Positions 18,449 to 26,817 of a stretch of DNA of 64,000 nucleotides are shown here, one piece after another; the first letter of the stretch is position 1; each line of letters begins with the position of its first letter. Both the position numbers and the translations under genes were made by a program. The notes below the pieces were generated by a model, which was not told the DNA's origin, did no database searches, and worked only from the letters and a program-made list of their open reading frames with translations. Source of the stretch: JAVBOW01 sp031549495 (GTDB lineage: Bacteria > Bacteroidota > Bacteroidia > Bacteroidales > Rikenellaceae); assembly GCA_031549495.1 (NCBI GenBank), contig JAVBPS010000041.1:1-64000 (forward strand), in the 5' to 3' direction.

Positions 18449-20167
18449 ATGAAAAATAAAATCATATCGCTCTGTCTGCTGCTGAGCCTCGGCCTGGCCT
18501 CGTGCGAAACCTCCTTCCTGGACGAGAAGATGACCACCTCGCTCGGGGGCGGGGAGGTCTACAACTCGGTGGCCAACTTCGAAATGGTGCTCATCGGGGT
18601 CTACGACTGCCTGGGTACCCGTTCGCTGCCCACCATTTCGGGCGTGACCAACTACATGTCCAACTACAACGGCGGCATCTTCATCCTCAACGAGCTGGCC
18701 ACGGACGAGATGTGCGCCGTCACCGCCGGGGCCTCCAAGAACCTGGAGATCGAGGAGTTGGACAAAGGCATCCCCACCTCGTCGAACAGCATGGTCGAGG
18801 GGGTCTATGCCGGCGCCTTCATGATGATCAACCGCGCCAACGACCTGATCGGCAACATCGCCGCGGCCGCGCCCAACCCCCAGCTGACCCAATTCGAAGG
18901 CGAAGCGCGTTTCCTGCGCGCCCTGGGCTACTACAACCTGGTGAGCCTCTACGGGGGCGTGCCCTGCACCGAAACGCCGGGGGCCGACCAGGAGGACAAA
19001 GTGATCCCGCGCGCCACGACCGAACAGGTCTACGATTTGATCTTCAAGGACCTTGAAAGGGCCTATAACGTGCTGCCCGTATCCTACGCAGGGGTCTACG
19101 GCCGGGCGACGAAGACGGCCGCCGCCGCCCTGCTCGCCCGCGCCAACCTGACCGCCGCGACGATGAAGAAATACGCCTCCATCACCGCCGACCTCAAGCT
19201 GGAGGGCAACATCAACAGCTACGACTGGGTCGACACCGGCGAATGCTTCACCCGGGCGCGCGACTACGCGGGCAAGGTGATCGAGGTGGGGTACAAGAAC
19301 GTGACCGACACGCTGGTGCGCCTCGCGTTCGAGCAGAGTTTCTATCCCTACGAGAACACGCCCGACGTGATCTTCGACGTGCAGTTCGCCGCCAACCTCG
19401 CGCAGAGCGAAGGGGGCTGGGTGGGCTACATGTCGGGCCCCGGGTCGTGGTGCTGGGCGATCCTCTCGCAGAACATCGTCTGGAACTACCAGCCCGTGGG
19501 CGCCGCGCTGACCAACGACCAGCGTTTCCCCAACCCGGCGACCAAAGCCAACTGCGACATGCGCAAGCACAAGACCGTGACCAACTATAACTACACCGCC
19601 GGCGGCCAGCTCTGGCCCCCCACGGCAGCCAACAAGAACTACAACCTGGGTAAGTTCGCCATGGAGCAGAACATCTCCTACGCCAAGCAGAACACCCCGA
19701 TCAACTACACCGTCCTGCGCCTGGCCGAGGCCTACCTGATCTGGGCCGAGGCCGACGCCGAGTTGAACGACGGTCCCACGGACAAAGCCTTCGAGATGCT
19801 CAACTACGTGCGCCGCCGCGCCGCCGACGCGAACATCCTGCCCGACATCGTGGAGACGAACCTGTGGAACGACGCCGTGGTCATCCCCATCACGGGGATC
19901 ATCGCGCAGGACGACCTGGAGCAGTTCCGCCTGGCGGTGCTGCAGGAGCGCATGTTCGAACTTTGCGGCGAGTCGGTGCGCCGGACCGACCTGATCCGCT
20001 CGGGCTGGATCATGCCCATCCTGCAGAACGTGAACACGAAGTACTACACGGACGGCACGACCATGTATAAACCGCGCCAGATGAAGGCCAACAACATCTT
20101 CATGCCCATTCCCAGCCGCGAGATCGGGCTGAGCAACAACGTGGTCATCCAGAATAGCGGCTATTGA
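18449..20167 (+). CDS. SusD-like glycan-binding lipoprotein, PUL A
   Basis: This 572-residue protein forms the lid of the SusC channel on the cell surface. The N-terminus has a lipoprotein signal with Cys19 (LGLASC). TPR-type helices follow, with the characteristic SusD stretch EGEARFLRALGYYNLVSLYGGVP at about residues 150-172 and the C-terminal block ERMFELCGESVRRTDLIRSG. The C-terminal segment MPIPSREIGLSNN is the usual last motif of the family. It is translated from the same operon as SusC (18 bp gap) and the sulfatase (1 bp gap). Confidence 0.95.
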   Translation: MKNKIISLCLLLSLGLASCETSFLDEKMTTSLGGGEVYNSVANFEMVLIGVYDCLGTRSLPTISGVTNYMSNYNGGIFILNELATDEMCAVTAGASKNLEIEELDKGIPTSSNSMVEGVYAGAFMMINRANDLIGNIAAAAPNPQLTQFEGEARFLRALGYYNLVSLYGGVPCTETPGADQEDKVIPRATTEQVYDLIFKDLERAYNVLPVSYAGVYGRATKTAAAALLARANLTAATMKKYASITADLKLEGNINSYDWVDTGECFTRARDYAGKVIEVGYKNVTDTLVRLAFEQSFYPYENTPDVIFDVQFAANLAQSEGGWVGYMSGPGSWCWAILSQNIVWNYQPVGAALTNDQRFPNPATKANCDMRKHKTVTNYNYTAGGQLWPPTAANKNYNLGKFAMEQNISYAKQNTPINYTVLRLAEAYLIWAEADAELNDGPTDKAFEMLNYVRRRAADANILPDIVETNLWNDAVVIPITGIIAQDDLEQFRLAVLQERMFELCGESVRRTDLIRSGWIMPILQNVNTKYYTDGTTMYKPRQMKANNIFMPIPSREIGLSNNVVIQNSGY

Positions 20168-20168
20168 T

Positions 20169-21524
20169 ATGATCCGCATACGCCATATTTTCCAGGGATT
20201 GCTGGCCGCCTGCCCGCTCGCCGCTTCGGAGGCGGGCGGCGGGGCGCCCAATATCATCGTCATCCTGACCGACGACCAGGGGGTGGGCGACCTCTCGTGC
20301 CAGTGGGCGCGGGATATGCAGACCCCGAACATCGACCGGCTGTTCACCGGCGGGATGCGCATGGACAACTTCTACGCCAATTCGACCGTCTCCTCGCCCA
20401 GCCGGGCGGGGCTGCTCACGGGGCGTTATCCCGAGATGGTCGGGGTGCAGGGGGTGATCCGCACCGTGCCCACGGCCAGTTGGGGCTACCTCTCGCCCGA
20501 GGCGGTGCTGCTGCCTTCCGTTTTGAAGCAGGCGGGCTACGCCACGGCCCATATCGGTAAATGGCACCTGGGTCTGGAAAGTCCCAACCTGCCCAACGAG
20601 CGGGGCTTCGATCGGTTCCACGGCTTTCTGGGCGACATGATGGACGACTACTACACCCACGTGCGCCAGGATCACAACTACATGCGCCTGAACGACAAGC
20701 AGATCGACCCGAAAGGACATGCCACCGAGCTTTTCACCTCGTGGGCGGTCGACTACATCCGCTCGCGGGCGGGCAACAAGCAACCCTTCTTCCTCTACCT
20801 GGCCTACAACGCCCCGCATGTCCCCCTGCAGCCGCCCACCCAGTGGGAAGAGCGGGTGAAGGCGCGCGAAAAGGGCATCGACCCCACGCGCGCCAAACTG
20901 GTCGCCCTGATCGAGCACCTGGACGATAACGTGGGTAAGGTGATCGCGGCGCTGGAGCGGACCGGACAGTTGGAAAATACCCTGATCGTCTACGCCTCGG
21001 ACAACGGCGGGCAGGAGTCGGTGATGGCCGACAACGGTCCTTACCGCGGCGGGAAGGGCGATATGTACGACGGCGGCATCCGCGTGCCGTGCGCCTTCTA
21101 CTGGAAGGGGACGATCGCCCCGGCACGCTGCGAGCGGCTCGTGATGATGTCCGATATCTTCCCCACGGTGTGCGAGGCCGCCTCGGCGACCTTCACGCAC
21201 TGCATCGACGGGGTCTCGGTGCTGCCCACCCTGCTGGGCAAGGAACAGCAGACCGACGGGCGCTACGTCTACTGGATGCGGCGCGAACACGGCGATCTGG
21301 GGGGCAAGACGCAGAACGCCGTGATACACGACGGGATGAAACTGTTGCAGAACCGCCCCTTCGAGGCGATGCAGCTCTTCGACCTGAGTAACGACCCTTA
21401 CGAGAAGAACCCCCTGCCGCTGAAAGGCGAGGCGTTCACCTCGCTCTATAAGAACATGATGGAACATTACCGGCTTACCGGGGCGGTGCCCTGGCAGAAG
21501 CCGCAGGAAAAGACCGAACGATGA
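20169..21524 (+). CDS. Sulfatase (Ser type), PUL A operon
   Basis: This 451-residue sulfatase has a short N-terminal signal; LLAAC could be a lipobox with Cys15, so it may be a lipoprotein. The metal-binding motif is ILTDDQGVGDL (about residues 32-42) and the maturation motif SSPSRAGLLTG has catalytic Ser75, a fully canonical S-x-P-S-R. KWHLG (about 133) and the DNGGQES loop are further active-site features. It differs clearly from the sulfatase at 8947-10434 and probably removes sulfate from another position. It begins 1 bp after SusD and overlaps the GH36 gene by 4 bp (ATGA), which indicates translational coupling. Confidence 0.9.
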   Translation: MIRIRHIFQGLLAACPLAASEAGGGAPNIIVILTDDQGVGDLSCQWARDMQTPNIDRLFTGGMRMDNFYANSTVSSPSRAGLLTGRYPEMVGVQGVIRTVPTASWGYLSPEAVLLPSVLKQAGYATAHIGKWHLGLESPNLPNERGFDRFHGFLGDMMDDYYTHVRQDHNYMRLNDKQIDPKGHATELFTSWAVDYIRSRAGNKQPFFLYLAYNAPHVPLQPPTQWEERVKAREKGIDPTRAKLVALIEHLDDNVGKVIAALERTGQLENTLIVYASDNGGQESVMADNGPYRGGKGDMYDGGIRVPCAFYWKGTIAPARCERLVMMSDIFPTVCEAASATFTHCIDGVSVLPTLLGKEQQTDGRYVYWMRREHGDLGGKTQNAVIHDGMKLLQNRPFEAMQLFDLSNDPYEKNPLPLKGEAFTSLYKNMMEHYRLTGAVPWQKPQEKTER

Positions 21525-23683
21525 AACTTTGCCTCAAACTGACCTTCACGGCGCTCGCGGCGCTGTGCCTCGCGGCCGCAGGTTGTGCGGACGGGGATAC
21601 CATCGATTTGCGCCAACCCGCCGCCCAGGGTATTTATTTCTCCGCGGACGGCGCGATGCAGCCCGATTCGTGCGGGATGCTGAAAACCTACACGCTGCTG
21701 CTGCCCGGCTATGCGAAGGGCGTCTACCTCGCCCAGGACAGCTATTACGATTACTGGCAGGTGAACGGCAACCGCGTGCTGCCGTGGTATTTCACCCCCG
21801 CCACCCTCTGCCCGGTCTTCACCGGGCCGGCCTACGGCGTGGACGGCAAGCAGAATCCGGCCTATGCCGTCGCCTCGGCTAAGGGACGCAAGCGGCAGGT
21901 CTCGCGCCACGGGGTGCTCATGCACCTGGCGTTGGACGACGGGCGCTATATGGCGCTGCTGCCGATGGCGGGCCCCGAAGCGGTGTCGTGGCTCTATGTG
22001 ACTGAGCAGGGCGCGGTCGAGGTGCAGCTTTGCACGCACGGCACCGAGGCGGTCCAGGGCCCCGTGGCCGCGCTGGCGTGGGCTGTCGGGCAGAACGCCA
22101 ACGAAGCGTGCTGGAACCTTTTCAGCGCGCTGGAACGGGACGAGAGGCTGCCCCGCAGCTTCCGCCTGCGCTACCAAAAGGAGTATCCCGAGCCTTTCCG
22201 TTACCTGGGATGGTGCACCTGGGAAGAGTATAAAAAGAGCATCGACGCGCGGATCGTGCTCGACGACCTGGCCAAACTGCGCAAAGGGACGTTGCCCGTG
22301 CGCTACGCGATCGTCGACGACGGGCACCTGTCCGCCGACCGCGACACGACCGGCGGCAAGGCCAACCGGCTGTCGAGCTTCCGCCCCAACGAGAAATTCC
22401 CGGACGGGTTCGCCCCCATCCTGGCCATGCGGGACACCGCCACGATGCGTTGGTTCGGCCTGTGGCACAACATGAACGGCTATTGGGGCGGTTTCAGCCC
22501 ACGCAACGATTTCGGCGAGCGGGTGAACGCCGCCATGCGCACCATCGAAAAAACGGGCATGTACGTGCCGAAGAACGACCCCGGGTCGATCGCCACGGTC
22601 TACGGCGCTTTCCTGGGCCGGGCGGCCGACGACGGCTTCGACTTCCTGAAGGTCGACTGGCAGGCGGCCAACCTCTACCAGTTGAACCATTCGGAGAACG
22701 CCGCCGCGCAGGCCTTCGCCACCTCGCGCGTGGTGGACGATATCGCCCACGAGCGTTTTTCCGACGGGATGATCAACTGCATGGCGATGAACAACGTGGT
22801 ACTGCTCAACACCCGGTACACGAACGTCACGCGCGTGAGCATCGACTATAAATTGGGCAACCCGTTCATGGCCAAGGAGCACCTGCTGCAATCCTACGCC
22901 AACGCCCTGCACATGGGGCAGACCGTCTGGGGCGACCACGACATGTTCCACTCCTCGGATCCGGTCTGCGGCCGGGTGATGGCGCTCTCCAAGGCGCTCT
23001 CGGGCGGGCCGGTCTACCTTTCCGACGCGCCGGAGCGGATCGACGCCGGGATGGTGCGGCCGCTGTGCTACGCCGACGGGGAGCTGATCCGGCCCCTGGC
23101 GCCCGCGGCGGCGCTTACCCGCTCGCTCTTCTCCTCGCCCATCAACGACACGGTGGCCTACTGCGTCTGCGCCCCCCTGGCGAACGGGGCGGCGGCGGTG
23201 GCGGCCTACAACCTGTGCGCCGAGACGTTGGCGGTACAAGGAAGCGTCTCGGCCGGGGACTACCGGGCCGCGGGGACTTACCTGCAACCCTACCGGGGCG
23301 AGTGGGAGGTGCCCGCGCAGGGGCTTTACCTGTATGACTATTTCGCGGGGATGGGCGCCGTGCTGGATGGGGATTATTCGTTCAGCATCGACCGCTTCGG
23401 CGACCGCTATTTTTTGATGCTGCCCGTGGAGCAGCAATGGGCCGTGGTCGGCCGCGCGGACAAATACCTCGCGCCCGCCACCGTGAGCGATGTAAAATAC
23501 TACGAATCCAGCCTCTCGTTCACCCTGGCCGAAGCGGGCCCGGTGCGCCTGTGGTCCGCCTGGGGCGAACTTTCGGCCCCCGGGATCACCTTCACCGACC
23601 TGGGCGACGGGCTCTGGGAGGGCCGCATGCCCGAAGGGGAACGGAATCTCAGGGTCACCGTGAACCGGAAGGATAAAGAATAA
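21521..23683 (+). CDS. GH36 alpha-galactosidase-like (Sip1/raffinose-synthase type)
   Basis: This 720-residue protein has an N-terminal lipoprotein-like signal (LAAAGC, Cys22), a beta-sandwich domain, and a TIM barrel beginning LGWCTWEEYKKS. The strand motif FLKVDWQ carries candidate nucleophile Asp379. A downstream GDHDMFHS is the usual acid/base region of the raffinose-synthase/Sip1 branch of GH36. Bacterial members hydrolyse alpha-galactosides rather than synthesise raffinose. It overlaps the sulfatase by 4 bp, so both enzymes are made together. An alpha-linked galactose or related sugar is therefore likely in the target glycan, though the exact activity is an inference. Confidence 0.8.
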   Translation: MKLCLKLTFTALAALCLAAAGCADGDTIDLRQPAAQGIYFSADGAMQPDSCGMLKTYTLLLPGYAKGVYLAQDSYYDYWQVNGNRVLPWYFTPATLCPVFTGPAYGVDGKQNPAYAVASAKGRKRQVSRHGVLMHLALDDGRYMALLPMAGPEAVSWLYVTEQGAVEVQLCTHGTEAVQGPVAALAWAVGQNANEACWNLFSALERDERLPRSFRLRYQKEYPEPFRYLGWCTWEEYKKSIDARIVLDDLAKLRKGTLPVRYAIVDDGHLSADRDTTGGKANRLSSFRPNEKFPDGFAPILAMRDTATMRWFGLWHNMNGYWGGFSPRNDFGERVNAAMRTIEKTGMYVPKNDPGSIATVYGAFLGRAADDGFDFLKVDWQAANLYQLNHSENAAAQAFATSRVVDDIAHERFSDGMINCMAMNNVVLLNTRYTNVTRVSIDYKLGNPFMAKEHLLQSYANALHMGQTVWGDHDMFHSSDPVCGRVMALSKALSGGPVYLSDAPERIDAGMVRPLCYADGELIRPLAPAAALTRSLFSSPINDTVAYCVCAPLANGAAAVAAYNLCAETLAVQGSVSAGDYRAAGTYLQPYRGEWEVPAQGLYLYDYFAGMGAVLDGDYSFSIDRFGDRYFLMLPVEQQWAVVGRADKYLAPATVSDVKYYESSLSFTLAEAGPVRLWSAWGELSAPGITFTDLGDGLWEGRMPEGERNLRVTVNRKDKE

Positions 23684-23724
23684 ACACGCTTGTAAAAACG
23701 TTATTTTAACTGAAATACGCAACC

Positions 23725-24804
23725 ATGAAAACCATATTCCATATCGCCCTGGCCGCCTGCCTGTGTACGATCTCGTGCAGCGGCTACGCCGGAGACAAAG
23801 GCACCGCACCCGCCGCGACGACCCCGCGCGGAGGGATGCTCTATTTTGCCTCCTACGGTTACGAGAACATTCCGGAAGTGATCCAGAATCCCTATATCCT
23901 CGGCGGGTTCTACACCATGCACTGGTCGGAGATCGAGACGAAAAAAGGCGTTTTCGACTGGAAAGCGTTCGACCGTGAACTCAAACCGTGGTTCGACGCG
24001 GGCAAAAAAGTAGTCCTGCGGATCATGTGGTCGAGCAGCGGCTACTGGAAGAACCCGGCCGCCGCCACCCCCACCCCCGCCTGGGTCTGGAAAGAAGGGG
24101 CGAAATACGCCTACCACCCCGAGAGCAAAACGGAAATCCCGCTAATCTGGGACCCCATTTTCAAAGAGTACGCGATGAAGTTCATCGCCGAGATGGCCCG
24201 CCATTTCGACGGTAATCCCAACGTGCTTTTCTTCGACGTCACGCCCGGCGCGGAGACCAACCCTTACCGCTTCGGCACGATCAACCTGCGCGACCCCGGG
24301 TTCAAAGACACCTTCGCCGCGGTCAAGGCGAGCGACGGACGCACCTATTCGAACGAGGTGTGGGTGGAAACGGTCACGGACTGGATCCGCAGCACGGCGG
24401 CGATCATCACCAAGACCCCCTGCCTGGTGACCCTGAACGTGGGCAGCCTGGACGGGACGAACAATTTCCCCGTTTTCGGACAATGCGCCGTGGACAACGG
24501 CATGTACGTGGGCCAGAACGGGCTGAACGAGAAGAGCTACAACGACAACGACCAGGCCCGCACGCTGCTCTTCCGCGAGTGGGCGAAAAAGACCAAGCTC
24601 TGCTTCGAGATGGTCCACGCCGCCGAGACCTCCAACACCGGCACGCTGATGGGGGTGATGCAGGCCGCCGAGCGCATCGGGTGCGACTACCTGAACGTCT
24701 ACGCGATCGACGTAGTCAAAAGCACCCCGGCGATCCCGGCCACCTACCAGCCCCGCTGGGAAGAGGCGATGAAATACGGATACGATTACTTTAACGGGAA
24801 ATGA
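23725..24804 (+). CDS. Putative GH-A-like glycosidase lipoprotein, paralogue 2 of 3
   Basis: This 359-residue protein has a probable lipoprotein signal (CTISC, Cys18) and a single barrel domain similar from end to end to the products of 5295-6350 and 24801-25901. Conserved blocks are LYFASYG, IETKKGVFDW, SSSGYW, EIPLIWDP, DVTPGAETNPYRF (Glu177, candidate acid/base), YVGQNGL and LCFEMV (Glu295, candidate nucleophile). The spacing of the two carboxylates fits clan GH-A strands 4 and 7. It overlaps the next paralogue by 4 bp. I cannot place it in a numbered family. Confidence 0.62.
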   Translation: MKTIFHIALAACLCTISCSGYAGDKGTAPAATTPRGGMLYFASYGYENIPEVIQNPYILGGFYTMHWSEIETKKGVFDWKAFDRELKPWFDAGKKVVLRIMWSSSGYWKNPAAATPTPAWVWKEGAKYAYHPESKTEIPLIWDPIFKEYAMKFIAEMARHFDGNPNVLFFDVTPGAETNPYRFGTINLRDPGFKDTFAAVKASDGRTYSNEVWVETVTDWIRSTAAIITKTPCLVTLNVGSLDGTNNFPVFGQCAVDNGMYVGQNGLNEKSYNDNDQARTLLFREWAKKTKLCFEMVHAAETSNTGTLMGVMQAAERIGCDYLNVYAIDVVKSTPAIPATYQPRWEEAMKYGYDYFNGK

Positions 24805-25901
24805 GAACGCGACTCTCCATACTCGCCGCCACGTTGCTGCTGGCCCTTTCGTGCGACGCCGCGGATAAGGGCAAGCCCGTCACGCCCGCGCCGCAGCCGC
24901 AAGGTCGCCTCGGCGGGCTGCTCTACTTCGCCAGCTACGGCAACACGGAGCGGGACGTCGTGCTGAAAAACCCCTATATCGCCGGGGCGGTGCTCACCTT
25001 CTACTGGAGCGAGGTGGAGCCGCAGCAAGGCGTTTACGACTGGAGCCGCATCGACGGCTTCGTGGAAAAATGGGGAAAAGCCGGTAAAAAAGTCGCCCTG
25101 CGCCCGATCTGGTGTTCCACGGGCCTGTGGCCCGACCCGCGCGCCAAACGGCCCACGCCCGCGTGGCTGTGGCAAAAAGGGGCGAAATACCTCCACGAGC
25201 CCAACAGCGACACCGAGATCCCGCTCTTCTGGGATCCCGTCTACCAGGAGCATGCGCTCAAACTGATGACGGCGCTCAACGCCCGCTACGGCAACGATGA
25301 GCGAATTCTTTTCTTCTGCATCACCCCCGGCTACGAGACCATTCCGTACCATTACGGCAAGACCGAAGAGGCGAATCCGGGATTCCTGGCCACCTACCTG
25401 GCCGCGCATGACAGCGCAGGGCGCACTTATTCCGCGGAGTTGTGGCGGCAGACGGGGCTCGCGTGGATCGACGCCTGCACCGGGATCTTCACGGCCAAAC
25501 CGACGTGCGTGTCGCTCAACACCGGGGGCCTGCCGGGCGACGCGGACAATTTCGACGTTTTCGGGCAGCGCGCCTTCGAAAAGGGCGTCTACCTGGGGCA
25601 AAACGGCATCAAGGGAAGCAGCTACACGAATCCCAACGGGGGCCGCTATAAATCTTTCATGAAATGGGAGGCCGCCGGGGGCGTCGTCTTCCAGGAGATG
25701 GCCCTCGCGGCGGGCAACGTCGACCGCGGCGTGGGGACGCTGATGGAGGTGATGCAGGCGGCCCTGCGCATCAAAACGGCCTGGCTGAACGTCTATGCCG
25801 TGGATGTGGAAAAAGGGACGAAAGGCTCCGCGAAATACGATCCCGCATCGGAAGAGGCGCTCAAATTCGGCGCCGCGAACATTTATAAGATCGTGCCATG
25901 A
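24801..25901 (+). CDS. Putative GH-A-like glycosidase lipoprotein, paralogue 3 of 3
   Basis: This 366-residue protein has a lipoprotein signal (LLALSC, Cys18) and the same single-domain barrel as its neighbour. The key positions are kept: VEPQQGVYDW, ITPGYET with Glu179 and VVFQEMA with Glu299. Some surrounding residues differ (GYETIPYHY where the other two have GAETNP), suggesting a different substrate or linkage. It overlaps the previous gene and the esterase gene by 4 bp each, so three genes form a tightly coupled block. Confidence 0.62.
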   Translation: MRTRLSILAATLLLALSCDAADKGKPVTPAPQPQGRLGGLLYFASYGNTERDVVLKNPYIAGAVLTFYWSEVEPQQGVYDWSRIDGFVEKWGKAGKKVALRPIWCSTGLWPDPRAKRPTPAWLWQKGAKYLHEPNSDTEIPLFWDPVYQEHALKLMTALNARYGNDERILFFCITPGYETIPYHYGKTEEANPGFLATYLAAHDSAGRTYSAELWRQTGLAWIDACTGIFTAKPTCVSLNTGGLPGDADNFDVFGQRAFEKGVYLGQNGIKGSSYTNPNGGRYKSFMKWEAAGGVVFQEMALAAGNVDRGVGTLMEVMQAALRIKTAWLNVYAVDVEKGTKGSAKYDPASEEALKFGAANIYKIVP

Positions 25902-26797
25902 GAAAGAACCTGCTCGCAACAATACTCTCCCTGTTCGTCGTCGCTTTTGCCGCGGCGCAGGGAAATATCCCCGGCCTGGGGAAGAAAATAGCGGACGTCG
26001 CCTACGCCGACGTGTCGCCTGTGCAGAAGCTCGATATTTACCTTCCTTCGGGGGGTAAAGCGCCCTACCCCGTGGTCATCTGGGTGCACGGCGGGGGGTG
26101 GCAGTCGGGCGATAAGGCGCAGTGCCGTCCGGCTCAGGCAGGGTTGCCGCGCGGTTACGCGGTGGTGTCGGTGGGGTATCGCCTGAGCGGCGAGGCCACC
26201 TTCCCGGCCAATATCCACGATGTGAAGGCCGCCATCCGCTGGGTGCGCGGCAACGGCGCGCAATACGGGCTCGACCCCGACCGCCTCGCCCTGTTCGGCA
26301 GTTCGGCGGGCGGCCACCTGGTCGCGCTGGCCGCAACCTCGGCGGGCGACGCGCGCCTGGAAGGCCCCGAGGCGGGGGATCCCGAAATATCCTGCGCGGT
26401 ACGCGCCGTGGTCGACTGGTTCGGTCCCACGAACCTGGACAAAATGGATGACTATTACCGGCAGCGCGGCATCAATTCCATGCGCCATTCGAAACCCGAT
26501 TCGCCCGCCTCGCGCATGCTGGGGGCCCCCGTGCTCGACGCGCCCGAACGGGCGAAAGCCGCCGATCCGGCGAACTACATCTCGGCCTCGACGCCTCCTT
26601 TTTTGATCATGCACGGCAAGGCGGACGGGACGGTGCCTTACGAAATGTCGGTCTACCTGGCCGAAAAACTCAACGCCCAACGCGAAGGGCTGGCCGTGCT
26701 GCGCCTGCTGGAGGGGCTGAAACACGGCGGACCGGAGTTCTTCGCGCCCGAAGTCATCGGGGAGGTTTACGACTTCCTGGACAAGTATATGAAATAA
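25898..26797 (+). CDS. Secreted alpha/beta-hydrolase carbohydrate esterase-like
   Basis: This 299-residue protein has a signal peptide (about 1-20) and the fold of acetyl-/feruloyl-esterase-like lipases. The oxyanion motif is WVHGGGWQSGD, the nucleophile elbow GSSAGGHLV, the acid is likely the Asp of MHGKADGTVP and the His that of LKHGGPEF. Such enzymes in PULs usually remove O-acetyl or other ester groups that block glycosidases. It is coupled to the upstream glycosidase by a 4-bp overlap. A peptide or lipid substrate cannot be excluded. Confidence 0.78.
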   Translation: MRKNLLATILSLFVVAFAAAQGNIPGLGKKIADVAYADVSPVQKLDIYLPSGGKAPYPVVIWVHGGGWQSGDKAQCRPAQAGLPRGYAVVSVGYRLSGEATFPANIHDVKAAIRWVRGNGAQYGLDPDRLALFGSSAGGHLVALAATSAGDARLEGPEAGDPEISCAVRAVVDWFGPTNLDKMDDYYRQRGINSMRHSKPDSPASRMLGAPVLDAPERAKAADPANYISASTPPFLIMHGKADGTVPYEMSVYLAEKLNAQREGLAVLRLLEGLKHGGPEFFAPEVIGEVYDFLDKYMK

Positions 26798-26817
26798 AAC
26801 CTAAAACGAACATAACT

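Noticed and set aside
16376..20368. Very long antisense open frame of 1330 codons under the PUL A susC/susD genes
   Set aside because: It is Val/Gly/Arg/His-rich low-quality translation without domains and comes from the GC-rich codon use of the plus-strand genes. The susC and susD frames are unmistakable.
21467..23809. Antisense open frame of 780 codons under the GH36 gene
   Set aside because: It has no recognisable protein character, and the GH36 catalytic motifs are on the plus strand.
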